A stretch of 64,000 nucleotides of DNA. Source: Cercis canadensis. Lineage: Eukaryota > Streptophyta > Magnoliopsida > Fabales > Fabaceae. The stretch is taken from contig QAOA01004016.1 in the NCBI GenBank assembly GCA_003255065.1, positions 468,098-532,097 of the forward strand. The letters are read 5' to 3'. The notes beneath the pieces were generated by a model that saw only the letters and a program-made list of their open reading frames with translations, was not told the DNA's origin and did not search any database. The translations under genes were made by a program, and so were the position numbers. Position 1 is the stretch's first letter; each line of letters opens with the position of its first letter. Below are positions 35,101-48,500 of the stretch, piece by piece.

Positions 35101-37069
35101 GGTCTTCATATCAATTGAAGCTCTGTCTGTTAGCTTTCCAATGGTACCAGTTTCAGGTCAATATGACATCTACAACTCAAGTTATGACCCAAATACTGCA
35201 TGTAGGTCAGGATCCTGCGACAGCATGTCTTCTCTGGCTTCCAGGCTGCATATGACCTTCTGAACGTCCGAATTAGCTTTGGAGCCCTGAAAGAAAGTTG
35301 TAGACAATTCTCTCAGCTTTCCAACAAGGTATGACTCGGAATTTTTGGACATCCAGAACTCAAGATATGCCTGAAACACAGAGACAGCATATAATGCCCA
35401 GTATTGCTGGAAATTGCAATTAAGCATAAATGGATCCTAAGTCATGAAATGAGGTCTAAGTCTATGCAATTCAGCCCAAAAGAGGTTTAAAAGACTAAGT
35501 ATGAGGAATAACTATTGTATAAAAAGTGTGTTCATCACTAGTCGCCCCGAGAGATAGGGTTTTTTGAAGATAAATTTGACTGGATCCATACGAGAGATAA
35601 GCCAAGTAGTGTGATACAACATGTACTGTCGAAGCCTGGTAGCCACCCAAACTAAAGCGCAACAGGTCTTCTCTACGAGAGCATATCTTGTCTCATAGTC
35701 TGTGAACTTTTTGCTCAAGTAATAAATTGCTCTCTCTTTATTTCCTCCTTCATCGTGTTGCCCTAACACACTTCCCATTGATTCTTGCAACACAGTCAAA
35801 TACAAAATAAGAGGTTTTCCCGTGATTGGAGGCACAAGCACTGGAGGATTAAGCAAATATTCTTTGAACTTGTCAAAAGCTTCCTGGCACTGCTCGTTCC
35901 ACTCACCCGGGTTATGCTTCCTTAGGAGCTTGAAGATAGGCTCACAGGTATAGGGGAGGTTAGAGATGAATCTGGCTATGTAGTTGAGTTTTCCAAGGAA
36001 ACTACGCACTTCCTTTTCTGACCTTGGAGGTGGCATTTCTCGGATTGCTTTCACTTTATCTGGATCCACTTCAATCCCTTTTCTGCTAACAATAAAGCCC
36101 AACAACTTCCCAATTGTTGCACCGAAAGTGCACTTGGAGGGATTTAACTTCAATTTGTACTTTCTTAATCTTTCAAACAGCTTTCGGAGAATGTTCACAT
36201 GACTTTCCCCCTCCTTTGACTTAGCCACCATATCATCTACATAAACTTCAATCTCCTTATGCATCATATCATGAAATAATGTGACCATAGCCCTTTGATA
36301 AGTTGCCCCAGCATTTTTCAACCCAAATGACATTACTCTATAACAGTACATGCCCCAGTGAGTGATAAATGTGGTCTTCTCCTTGTCCTCCTAAGCCATT
36401 GGAATTTGATTGTATCCTGAGTATCCATCCATCAATGAATACCAGTGATTTTTGGCTGTATTGTCAACCAACACATCTATATGAGGCAAAGGGAAATCAT
36501 TTTTAGGACTGGCTCTATTCAGATCTCGAAAGTCCACGCACATTCTTACCCGTCCATCCTTCTTTGGTACTGGAACTATGTTGGCGACCCATTCAGGATA
36601 AGTAGCGACTTCTAAGAACCCAGCCTCTATTTGTTTGATCACTTCATCCTTTATCTTACTAGACATTTCTGGCCTCATCCGTCTTAACTTTTGTTTGATC
36701 GGTTTGTAATCGGGATACAATAGGATCTTGTGAGATACAATACTGGGGTCGAGACCCGACATGACTTGATAGGACCAGGCAAAAATATCCAAGTACTCTT
36801 TGAATAAAGCAATCATTTCTTCTTTTTCCGAGTTAACAACATATTTCAATTCTCTCTTCTCTTCCTCAGTGCTTAAGTTTATTATCTATACTTCTTTATT
36901 GTAGGGACTTATTACTTTTTCATACAACTCAAACATTTTTGCAAATCTATCAAAAAGTTTTACTTTCTCATCAGAGTTGTATTCATCTGTATCAAATTTA
37001 ACATGAGAATCAATCATTGGACAAAATGAATCATGGTCTTGGGATAAGAGATCCGTATTGTCAAGACTC
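32191..37069 (-). pseudogene. pol: Ogre-D pol: RT, two RNase H domains, integrase
   Basis: One frame of about 1148 codons once solo LTR A2 is set aside. RT occupies 36849-35830, with the catalytic YVDD near 36245. A Gypsy RNase H follows and is split by A2. The second, archaeal-like RNase H (about 33930-33560) keeps YFDG, AEYEA, GDS and FADGLA, giving its D-E-D-D residues. Integrase has a zinc region ending KCHKCQ near 33120, first Asp in GIDII, second in TDNGS and the Glu in AVEAANKN near 32745. The C-terminal part runs to the natural stop at 32191 and ends VKKYYP. Eight premature stops (at 36886, 36391, 33988, 32815, 32758, 32554 and two more before the end) make it nonfunctional. There is no frameshift. 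Confidence 0.93.
34109..35537 (-). mobile_element. A2, solo LTR inside Ogre-D pol
   Basis: It is 1429 bp with ends TGATGA and TCATCA and an exact CTAGT duplication (34104-34108, 35538-35542). It interrupts the first RNase H domain. With one duplication it adds 1434 bases, a multiple of three, so the reading frame is the same on both sides. Confidence 0.95.
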
Positions 37070-37301
37070 CTGGGAACAAAATTCAAAGAAAATTGAACAA
37101 GAGTTAATTAAATGGAGATTGGTTTGAAGAAAGAGAAAAATGACGAACTCTTGAGAAAATAATGAATAAGACAAAACTGAATTCAAACTCCATATTGAAA
37201 TACTTCATTAATATGCAAAATTAAATATGGTCAAATGCAATAACATTCAATTGACTTTGGACCTCAGTCATAAGAAAAATAATGACAGAAACAACTATTA
37301 C
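37070..37301 (-). other. Candidate Ogre intron between protease and RT
   Basis: A 232-bp noncoding, T-rich stretch with stops in all frames. The donor is GTAATAG (GA before it). The acceptor TTTTGTTCCCAG has a pyrimidine-rich lead. The upstream frame ends with two bases GA and the downstream frame needs one base G, so joining them gives a Glu codon in frame. Ogre elements are known to carry an intron at this place. The donor is not a strong consensus, and no transcript is available. Confidence 0.7.
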
Positions 37302-40300
37302 TCAAATGAGACAATCTCGGGCAATGGTTCCATTTTCCAGTTAATCAATTGTTCTTTCTCGTCACAGGGCCAGATCCAACAACTCTTCTCTTAATGACCC
37401 TCCAAAGTGTTCACCATGTACATAGGATTGGCCACACTAAGAGGAAACATCACTCCAATTGACTCAGGAAATGTCTCTCGAAGATGAGGGATGTTCCATG
37501 CTTCTTCCTTTTGACCATTTCCTTGCAAAACCACTGACTCTTGAACTGAGGGCTCATATCCTAACCCCTGTTTGCTGACATTTTTCAGGAGCGAGATAAG
37601 AGCACTGATGCCTTGTAAGTTAACTCCTAAACCCTTGCCTTTCTGAAATTCACTCTTCAACATGATCCAAGACGCTATTTGGTTTACATCTCCTTTTTTC
37701 TGTATCTCCCTCATATTGCCTTCTGCTATCTCTAAAGACTGAAAAGAAGTTTCTAAGGCTTCTTCTGTTATCTCCACATACGGCAAAGAGTTGGGTTTAG
37801 TTACCAACATTTCCTCCTCTCCTTTGACTATGATTACTTTTTCGTCACTGATATATTTCAACCTTTGATGAAGAGTAGATGGGATTACCCCTACTATGTG
37901 AATCCATGGTCTTCCTAAAAGCATGGTGTAGGTCGGCTCTATGTCCATTACTTGAAAATGGACGTCAAACTGACTAGGCCCAATTTCTAGATGAAGCAAA
38001 CTGTCTCCAAGAACTTCTCTTTTTGTCCCATCGAACGCTCTCACTACCATGCAGCTATCTTGGATTAGGGACCTATTAACAGGCAATTGTGCGAGGGTTG
38101 AATAAGGAAGCACGTTTAGTGCAGACCCATTATCAATTAGGACTCTTGCCACCATGTACCCTTCACATTTGAGTGTGATGTGAAGTGCCTTAGTATGATT
38201 ACTCATACCAGGCATTAACTCTTCATCAGAAAAGGAAATAGTACTGACATTCCGAATAAAGTTTACCATACCCCCAAATTTTTCTACAGTGATGTCTGGC
38301 CACACATAAGCTTGATCTAAAAACTTTTTCAAGGCTTTTCTATGGGACTCTGAACTCATGATGAGTGACAACAAAGAAATGCGAGCAGGGGTTTTCTTCA
38401 TTTGTTCCACGATGTCATATTCACTTTGCTTTATTATTTTCAAAAACTCCTCATCTTCATTACCAACCTCTTGGGCATCCATTTTCTTTGCTAGGAGCGG
38501 TTCTCTTCCATCATTCAGAGTCTTTCCTCTCTCCTTTCGTTGCCGCTTTACCTCCTCTGAAGTGTAAGATCTCCCACTTTTGGTAATTCCTCCACTTTCT
38601 ATAACATTTGTGATCAGACTTGTCACTTTCTCCTCTTTCAAGTCTATTTTATCAGAAAAGTCTTTTGAATTTTGATCTTGGGTAGACACTACCTTTGTCC
38701 TGTAATTCCAGGGCACTGTTTGATCACTCTTATAAGGAAAAACGGTTGGTATTTGTATAACCACGTCTGGCTACACTTGATTAGTAGGTGGGCTTGAGAA
38801 AACTTTAAGAATAAACGGCTTGAAAATCTGAGACTCCTCTCCAGCCATATTAATTTCTTCTCTTGCAGCACCACTTCCTTTCTCAAATCTTAGAATCCCA
38901 AGTGAAATCAATTTTTGAACCCCGCATTTGAATTTCCAGCAATCCTCTATATCATGGCCACAACTTTGATGATGTTCGTAGAATAGCCCCTTATCAAATT
39001 TGTCATCAATTTTTTTTCCTCTAAAAGGAACCTCCAATCCACATCTCACTGATTTTAAACTTGCCCAGACTTTTTTCATTGGCATTTTAACTTCTGTGAT
39101 TTTCTTGACTACCTCTGTCTCCCTAATAATAGCATTTACTCCAGATCTTCTCTCATGATTAGGCAAAGGGTTTGTATTTACATTCAGTTCACCTCCTATC
39201 TCCTCAACTTTGATAGCCCCCTGCTTAATCAAGTATAGGAAGGTGTATTTGAAGGCAGGACAGTCTTCAATGCAGTGACCTACTACACCTATATGGTAGT
39301 CACACTTAAGATTTGGGTTATACCAATTTGGAAATGGTGGTTGTAAGGGGGCTACAGGTTTTGGAGCTATTGCATGGGCTTCAGATAGCTGCTTAAACAA
39401 TTCAGCTTTTGACATAGGGATATTGGGAAAAGGCTCATCTTTGAAAGGAGGACAGGGTTGATTTCTATACCCTTAGTAATTGGGTCTAGTTGGTGGTCTA
39501 GGCATTGGATTATTTGGAAATACATTTTGTGGGGTAGGCTGATAATTGGGAATGAATGGTGCAGAAACTGATCTAGGTGTATAGTATGGTTGGAGTGGTA
39601 AAACATTATTGACCTGAGGAGAGTATGGGGGGTTAGGATAAAGTTGGTAAGATGGACTTCCGTGATGAGGAAAATGTGAGGATACAGGTGTTTGGACAAA
39701 GCTTACATCTCTTTTCTTTTTCTTAAACGGTTGTCCCTTTCTCAAATTGTTATTATTATTTTCACCTTTCAAAAATGAAAATTTCCCAGCACGATGCATC
39801 TCTTCCACCCTCTCTTCAACATTGATCACTTTAGAGAAATCTCTATAGACACTTGTCACCATCAATTCAACATACGGGGAATTCAAAGTATTAACAAAAT
39901 AATAAACCATTTCAGAATCCATTAATGGAGGTTGAGCTTGAGCAGCTAGATTTCTCCATTTTTGCGCATACTCCTTGAAGCTTTCCCCTTCAACCTTTCT
40001 CATGGCTCCCAGCTGAGCTCTAGTAGAGGCTATGTTGTGATTAAAACTATATTGCTTCAAGAAAGCATCAGTCAAGGCCCTCCAGGTGTGAATCTTAAAA
40101 TGATCCAAGCGCCAGTACTAATCTGCAGCGGGACCCATCAAACTTTATGGGAAAAAGTGCATGAAAAACTTTTCCTCTTTTGCCCAGATAGACATCTTGG
40201 TGTAATAAGATTTCAGATGAAGCCGGGGATTAGTTGTCCTATCATATCGTGTGAATTCGGGCATTTTAAAATCCTTAAGGAGCGTAATCTCTGAGCTTAG

Positions 40301-42329
40301 AAAGAGTTCCCCAATATCCACTGGACCGTATGCCCCCGATCCCTGCATCATCTTAATCTGTTCATCCAAAAGTGCCTACTTTTTCTCCATTGATTATACC
40401 CTCAGCTTCTCCTTCTCTTTCTCCAATTCTTCCTTGTCTTTCCCTAACAGAAATACCCCTGAAGCTTCTTGTGCAGCGTGGTGAGTAATTGGATGAATGT
40501 ATGTATAAGCGCCCCTTTGATTTTCATTTGGATTGAATGGAGCTTCGATAAGTATAGAGAATGAACCTGAGGTTGCGAGATAGCACACATAACATCAGCT
40601 GGTTGAATGGTTGGAGGAATTACTGAATTGGAATCATATCCGTGCATTGGATTTACAGAAGACATCAAGTGTGGAGGCATCCCCCATATTGAAGTGGAAA
40701 TAACAAGATTTGCCTCACTTGACGGATCTGTCAATAAGGGTGTTACATGCAAATTTTGAGGGATATTGACACTACTTGGCTACAGCCTTCAACTTCAAAC
40801 TCTCAGTGAAAAGTTTCATCATCTTGTTCATATGTGATGAGCTGCCGAGGCTCCTCAAATTAATTAAGTTTAAGGTCGGTTACCTAAGCTATTTGCAGCA
40901 TAGGGCAGCCCTAAGTCGAACCTAAGGATTGTTCTATTTAGTGAATCATATTAAGAAGCATATAAACAGGGGGTTTTGTTTGTTCAAAGTGTTTGATAGA
41001 AATTAATTGTAAGTGGTAAAGTTTTAGAGAAAGCAACCAATCCAAGCCTTAACTGATTCTGATTTTAGTTCATCCTTGATTTCTAATGATCCGTTCAATT
41101 AGTAACCATGTTCTTGGCCTTTAAAACATATCAAGAATCCTCTCAATGTTCTATGGATGTCCACTGGTTAAGCAACCAGAATTCGGTTTTAACTAAGACT
41201 AAATGAATTAAGCAAACATTCAAGTCTAGTTTTACCTAAGTCCATGATCCAGCCAAGGTGATTAATCCATCCAAAAGCTCAGAAACATTAATCAACCATA
41301 CAATCCTCTTTTATCACATGCAATTAAGCAATCACACATGAAGATCCAAATTCAAATTTTAACAATCCAAACAGAATAGTCCAGAGGAAGCAAGAAGTAG
41401 ATTAATCATTGAATGAATAACAACAATACATAATCTCAAAACCAATAATCAGAACAGCCAAAACCTGGATTGGTTTGATGAATTAGCCCTCCATGAACAA
41501 GAGAAGTCAAGTTCTTACAAAATATCTCAAGAGAAAACTTAAAGACTAAGGAAAGAACAAAAGCTGTCTAAAATATCTAAATGACTTGATATCAATTTCG
41601 GCTGCCCCCTTGTGCTGATATAGACCTCCAAAATTACATGCACACCCAAATTACCCTTAGGGCACACTTGTTCCCATGGGCCTTAGCTTTAATTGGGCTT
41701 TGGTTTGGGCCCATTTGGACTTGTCATGAGGAAGTTAGGCCCATTTAAGTGCCAATAGGTGTCTGGAACCATCAGCCAACTTCCACTGCAAATAAGACCA
41801 TCTTCAATACAAAATATGGTGAACTGGTCTTCATATCAATTGAAGTTTTGTCTGTTAGATTTCCAATGGTACCAGTTTCAGGTCCATATGACATCCACAA
41901 CTCTCAAGTTATGGCCCAAATACTGCATGTAGGTCAGGATCCTGCGACAGCATGTCTTCTCTGGCTTCCAGGCTGCATATGACCTTCTGGACGTCCGAAT
42001 TAGCTTTGGAGCCCTGAAAGGAAGTTGTAGACAATTCTCTCAGCTTTCCTACAAGGTATGACTCGTAATTTTTAGACATCCAAAACTCAAGATATACATG
42101 AAACACAGAGACAGCATAAAATGCTCAGTATTGCTGGAAATTACAATTAGGCACAAATGGATCCAAAGTCATGAAATGAGGTCTAAGTCTGTGCAATTCA
42201 GCCCAAAAGAGGTTTAAAAGACTAAGTATGAGGGATAACTATTGTATAAAAAGTGTGTTCATCAATATGAGATTTCAATTCATCAAACTCGGCCCCCAGA
42301 TTACAACACTGCTCCTGATTTTCTTCCAT
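37302..42329 (-). pseudogene. gag-pro: Ogre-D gag-protease, interrupted by solo LTR A3
   Basis: About 1198 codons. A likely start is the ATG at 42329 (MEENQEQCCNLGAEFDELKS). A3 splits the frame a few codons later. The capsid core has FKMPEFTRYD and YAQKWRNLAAQAQPPL (40330-39900). The C-terminal gag has two knuckle-like motifs: CDYHIGVVGHCIEDC near 39300 and CGHDIEDC near 38950. The aspartic protease reads LIDNGSALNVLP near 38110. A G-patch-like part (KGKGLG near 37640) follows, as in Tat elements. In-frame stops occur at about 40394, 40380, 40145, 40110, 39473, 38771 and 37388. Two frame changes near the N-terminus (about 40780 and 40580) cancel. Confidence 0.92.
40835..42264 (-). mobile_element. 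A3, solo LTR inside Ogre-D gag
   Basis: It is 1430 bp with ends TGATGA and TCATCA and an exact ATATG duplication (40830-40834, 42265-42269). It lies just inside the gag reading frame. Confidence 0.95.
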
Positions 42330-42816
42330 GATATCGACGGTTCTTGATCTGAGCCCGATTATCCTTTTTGCAGAGTGATTTTGATTGAACTTAGTTTCCT
42401 TTGCACGCCTAATGATGTATTACTTCCCTGTTGAGTATGCAAAAATAAGAAATGAATAATAATACAAAAAAAAAAGATAAGAAAAATTGTGATTGAATAA
42501 TAAATTGTTAGCATCACTTTCACAACCATGGTCACAATGAATTCCACGTCTTTGCACAAAACATTCATGAGAGCGTCGCTATTAACCTATTTTTATACGA
42601 ACATATAGCTCCCTACAAGAATAGATTAACATGAATGAATTCCATGAAAGTATTTAACTCCTCATGAAAAACATTATACACAACAAGCAAAATAGCCTTG
42701 CAAATAATTTCATTCCTTTCCTTCTAGTGAATTGGATACAAAATTCTCCAGAGTCATAATGGAACTTTTATTTAAATACATAACTCTTTACCAAATTAGA
42801 AATTACAATAATAACA

Positions 42817-44766
42817 TTATGTCCTAAATACATCATTCAACATTTCTTTACACTTCATTAACAACTTTTCAAGTTCCTTAACAGATGATGTACATGGAGT
42901 TGAAGACATTTCCACAGCTGAGACTTGTTGGTGCAACACTTCTGCCCTTATTTGTAAATTTCTAACAAGTGAGTCGTATTGTTGTCCCCAGTAGACAGCT
43001 ACATCCCCTTTGAAAGCCACCTCTTTTCTCAGCTAATCTATTTGGTATTGGAGGTCATTAACTTGACAACTTAAATCATTGCATTGTCGATCTTTGTCTT
43101 TTTTCCCTTCTTTTGCTTCTAATTTTTGTCTTTTAGCCTCTTGTGGCTCTTCTTCTAGATGAGCTATGTGTTGGCCATGAATGTCTCATTCTTTTTGTAT
43201 TTCATCTTCCAAGGAAACGACCCTATCTCCGTAAGAAACCATTTTTCCCTTATAATAGGCTACTTCCCTTTTCAATTTGTCGACCACCTCTCTTTCTTCC
43301 ATCGTCTTCATTTTCTCTAGTAGCAAGGTGTTCTCATCCTTTAGTTTTTGTTTCTCTTCTTCTACTCTTGCCAATATCTTCTCCATTTCCTCAAACATCA
43401 ACAAGTCTCTTACAGATTGTTCTGTTTCAAAATCCCGAAGACTATCTTTTGACGGAAGTTAATAAGAGGAATGACTTATTTCTGGAACTATCACATTCTT
43501 TCCTTGAGCTTGAAACCACTTTTTATACTCCTTATCGGTGTGCTTTATTAGTGGACTGAAGTCCACCTCACGAATGACCAAGTGTTTCCAAGCTTGAAAA
43601 ATTTTCCCTATCTTACTCTCGTTTCTCTGACTTTTATATTCAAAATCTACCTCTATAAGCTCTTTTGTTGGTGGAATAAATTGTTGGTGACCAAATTGGC
43701 GTAGAACCAAGAGGGGAGTATAAACAATACATCCCTGTGTCCCCATAAGAGGGACGCAAGAGAAATCCCCACAACTGGTTAGAATACCCAGACTTCCTAC
43801 CCAAGGGATCTTCCAAAAAATTGTCTGCTCACAGATTTTTTTAAATTCTTCCAACCAATGCTGTCTTGTCCAATCCTCTGACAGTTTCAGCATATAAAAG
43901 TTTTCTAGAAGGTTAGTTGTTCTGACATATCTCTTCATACAATTAAACATTCTCCTAAATGTGTGACAAAATAGCCAGACATATAACAACTGAAAGCAAC
44001 ATCTCAGTTTTTCTCCACCATTCTTCCTACAATAATTGAGGGACAATAACGTGTTGGCTAAAACGGCAGGAATTGGATTCACCCCATTGCAGATAGCTCT
44101 ATGGAAAACATCTATGGCATCATGATTAATCGCATTTTTGCAGTTGGGAAAAAGAATTAATCCATATATGGCTAGAATCACTAATTTGCGCAAATTCTCC
44201 CACTTCCTTTAACTGAGAAAAGTATCCATGCATTTCTTCACAAAATACATGGGCCATACTTGAGCCTCCCTTTTTTTTTTTTTTTCCTTTTTCTCCCTTA
44301 ACAATTCTTGCTTGCTTACTCCAAAAATATCAGCAATTTTCTCTTCAGTCACTTTGTGCACAATATAAGTATATACTTGACTATTTTTAGCTAAAGGCAT
44401 CCCCAGCATGTGACTATACTCTTCCAAGGTTGGGATTAAATCTATATCCTTAAATGTGAAGCATCTATAGGATGGGTCCCAGTAGTTCACTACAGTAATC
44501 AACGCCATTCCCTGTACTTTTATCTTTAATAGATCCATGAGCTTAGGGTAGTCTGTGTAAAAGGGTCCTCTCTCACTTAAAGGCATCTTTTGAAAAAAAA
44601 GTTTGATGTTAACTATGTCATTCATTTCAACGGTAACCTTGAGCTTTTTCGATAGTTCAGAACTATATCCATTAGGCAGACAATCCCCTTCTTTTGCTTG
44701 TTGTGCTTGAGCGTCTCTTATAAATGCTTTAGAAGGACGTGAAAAAGTTGAATCTTGATTAGCCAT
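42817..44766 (-). pseudogene. Ogre-D ORF1, plant-mobile-domain-like protein
   Basis: An extra ORF before gag is a hallmark of Ogre; its role is not established. Exactly 650 codons including the stop, from MANQDSTFSRPSKAF at 44766. The N-terminal two thirds resemble the plant mobile domain: WDPSYRCFTFKDIDLIPTLE, then LAIYGLILFPN, LLYVWLFCHTF and a conserved W-rich part. The last third (43404-42817) is Lys/Glu-rich and probably coiled coil (EEMEKILARVEEEKQKLKDE). Four in-frame stops (44209, 43459, 43186 and about 43034) break it. There is no frameshift. Confidence 0.85.
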
Positions 44767-45510
44767 GTTAACAATTTATCTCTCAATATCACTCCTTGAG
44801 AATTTAAGCAAAGCGGAAAGAATAATCAGAATGAAATAAATAAAATAAACATGTAAACACCCAAGAAGAAGAATGCTTCTCCCCTTGTCTTATGAAAGGA
44901 TCAACCTTAGGTTTAGGATTTCTAGCTTAATGGCCAAGGTCTATCCTGAATCAGACGGCATCTATAGTCAAATTATGTGCATGGTTTGGTGATGAGTGCT
45001 AATATCCTGAAAGTCCAAGGAACTGTAGATTGCCCCTACCAAAATGATGGAGATCACACCCTATTAACCTGGTTCACAAGGGGATAACCCCTCTGCTTAC
45101 CCAAATTAGCAAGATGATCCGGAATCTGAGCAGAAGCTTTCGTGTAAACCACCGAAGGATAAACCTCCCGATAATAACACTAGGTGCCCTTCTAATCCTA
45201 AGTTTAAAATGGCCCGGGTACAGAGCCGATGAGTAGTATGCAGGGTTACAGTGTTAGTGCACAGTGTGTACGGGAGAAACATACAAACCTCAACCTACAT
45301 CTATCATAAACTACCCAACTGCAATAAAACACAAGAAATATGCAACAGTAATCAACTATCTACAAATGAGAAAAATCAATGAATAACATAATCGAAAGCA
45401 AAACTAATCAAAAAAAAGGAGAAAAGACAAAAAAAAAATTAAGGGTAAAGAAAATAAACAAGGCCATATTAAGTTCGCACAACTGATTTTCTGGGCTTGA
45501 CTCTCTAACA
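44767..45510 (-). other. Ogre-D leader
   Basis: Noncoding sequence between the primer site and ORF1, alike to 4250-4920 of Ogre-F. No gene is seen. Confidence 0.75.
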
Positions 45511-45531
45511 ATTCCCAGTGGAATCGCCAAA
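45511..45531 (-). promoter_or_regulatory. Ogre-D primer binding site (tRNA-Arg type)
   Basis: The minus strand reads TTTGGCGATTCCACTGGGAA immediately after the LTR end. It differs by two transitions from TGGCGACTCCGCTGGGA, the complement of a plant tRNA-Arg 3' end as I recall it. This is the primer known for Ogre. Confidence 0.75.
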
Positions 45532-45532
45532 C

Positions 45533-48500
45533 TGTCACAATGTACCCGAAGGTCACTACGACGCGGATGGTTAAATAAAAAGAGATTTAGTTTTCGAAAT
45601 GAAAACTCTGGAGTCGCCACCAATTGTATTAAGAAAGCGGGGAACAATTAGAAACCCCTTTTTTTAATTAATTAAAAGAAACAAAGGTCTGTGAATTATA
45701 AAGGATTCAGGAGTCTGTTTATGCTCTGGGGAAGGTGTTAGGCACCCTACAGCATCCATCTAAAGACGGTTACCCTAAATTAGTTGTGCGAACAAAATAT
45801 GACAAAAAATGTATATTTTATTTATCCCAGAATAATAAATTGTTACAATAATATCTAATGAAAATAAAAACAAAGAAAATTAAATGTGCAATGCATGAAT
45901 TATCTACCGGGACCTAAATCCTTCCACCCCTTCATTGCATGAAGCGACCATCCAGGGTAGAGCTACCTTCACCTAGATCGGATAGAGAAAGGCATCCCAT
46001 ATAGGACTGACTCGTTCTATCCTCCCATGATAAGTAAAGGGGCATGTGGATACTGCGCGACAATTGTATACTTTCTATATGCAGTGCAAATACATGATTT
46101 TAAATATTACAAAACTTGTCTCAAAATCTAAGTACCGAGAAATTTTAATTTACATCAAAAAATAAAATAAAAGATAAAACGTCATTCTTGCTCCAAGCTT
46201 GCAGCGAGTATCTTCCCGTTAGGCCTTTCAATTTGCTCATACTCACAAATACCATGAGTCGTATCCGAGGATGTTCATGAATACACCAAAACACAAGTTA
46301 GGCAATACTTAGAAGAAATCTATCTAATTGACCTACACATTTAAACTACATATGCCTCAAAAAGAATAACACAAAATCAACCAAAAATGCACATTTAAAC
46401 CCTAAACACCCCTTGGAACAGTGCACACAATGGATGAGAACTAACCTACTGAATAGCTTCCAAAATAATAAAAAAAAAAAACGTAAGTAATAAACCTCGA
46501 ACAGCAAGCCGAACAGAACCTTAAACAATCAACAAGAAATGCAAAAATTATGAAAATTTCACAAATTGAAGATAGACATCTTATGATTCAAAAGAAACAA
46601 GAAAAACTTAAATCGGGGCTCTATAGCTCTAGAAAGAATCAAAAAACCACCTGTTGTTAGAGAAAATCAACTAAACAGACAAAGTAGAAAAAAACAGCCA
46701 ACTTTAAATGCGAACTAGGGGCAAAGTAGACATGAAAAAAATCTGAAAAATACAAAAAATGAATAGATACATCTTACGATTCTAAAGAGATAAGAATCAT
46801 GCAATTCGGAGTTGTATAACTCCAGAAAGAAATAAAAAGCTATATGCTGCCAGAGAGGATCAAAAGTTTTGACATAGCAGAAAAAAAGCCGACTTCAAAT
46901 GCAAACTGAGAGCGAATTATACATGGAAAAAATATGAAAAAAAAATGAAGATATGTGTTTCCCGGTTCTAATGAGACCAACATCACTTTATTCTAAGCTC
47001 TGAAGCTCTAGAAATAAATCAAACACTGAGTGCTGCCAGCAAGAACTGATAGCAGCGAAAATGGCTTATGGAAGGGATTCTTTCATGATAAAAGAGAATG
47101 CAAGTTGACTCTCTATGGGAGAAACACTACCATGCAATAATTTTCATGCTTAATGTGTTAGGTGCAAGCCAAAATTGAGCAATTGAGCACAATAGCTAAT
47201 TAGGGCAGTAAGGAAATAAGATGTTCAAGCAAAGAAAAATTTGGGCAACAAGAAACAAAGTTAATATGCTTGGCTAGGGAAAACAAAAGAAGGCAGCAAG
47301 ATGCAAAGGCTAACAAGATAATTAAAGCAAAATAGGGTAGCAATTAAGTTATGGAACAAGAAGAAACTAAGTTAGATTCAAAACAGGGTAGCAAGGATTT
47401 AAAAGAGAACAAATATTTGGCAAAGATTAACCCAACAAAAGGCTATAGTCAAACAATTTCCAAGCTAATTAGGGTTGGTACAACAGCAATTATGTCCAGA
47501 AAAATCTAGCATGCATGAAAGGGCCTTTAACAACATTCAAACAATCAAGTTTGCACATGAAGGTTCAGTCATCACTTAATTAACCTAGAAAACTTTTCTA
47601 AACCGATTAAGGGAAGCACAAATGACCTAGGAACATAAACCTTAACTGAATTTGGACATCTAAGAACCAAATGACAAAAGTTCATCAAGATTAAAGGGCA
47701 ACTAGAGCAAAAAATTTCCAAAAAAAACATAAACAGCCCATAATTGCAATTAATCAAAAATCTATGAACATTTCATCCAGACTATCTCAATTGATCAACA
47801 ATCCAACATTAAATCAACCTAATCCACAAAAATCAAGTAAGAACATAGTAGGACAACTCAAGAACACCAAGAATGAAACAGGTCAGCAACAAGAACGTAG
47901 CCCATAATTTTTTTAATTTTCGGATTTAGGAAGGAAGAGCAAAGAAACAACAAAGAATCAAAGGAACAAGATGAATCAACAAAAGAAATTGACCAAATCA
48001 GTCTAAGAACACCAAGAACAAAACAGGGCAGCAACAAGAACACAACCCAGAAATTTTTAATTTTCAGATTTAGGGAGAAAAAACAAGGAAACAACAAGAA
48101 AATCAAAGGAACAAGATGAATCAAACAAAAGAAAATGACCAAGTAAGTCCAAGAACACCAAAAATGAAATAGGGCAGCAACAAGAACATCAAGAAAATCA
48201 AAGAAAATAAAAGGGATCATTAACCTTACTTGGTTTTTGCTCTAGTCTTGATTCTTCCCCTTTGATTTCTGTTATTTCTTTTGCTGAATGCCTTCTTATT
48301 GTTGTTCAGTTTTTGCTCTCTCTCTCAAAGTAACCATTTCTGCTTTTCCTTTATGCTGAATGCTCTCTCTTGTACGTATATATCTTTTTTTTATTGCTCA
48401 ATTCCCATTTTTGCCCCCATGTTACTCCTGCCCAGTCTTTTACTTTTTTTTTTATTTGCTTTATTTATTTAGTTACTTAGTTATTTGCTTAAAAAATGGT

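Noticed and set aside
43143..43559. 138-codon open frame on the plus strand
   Set aside because: Antisense shadow of the coiled-coil part of Ogre-D ORF1; Ser/Phe-rich as expected from the reverse of Lys/Glu-rich codons.
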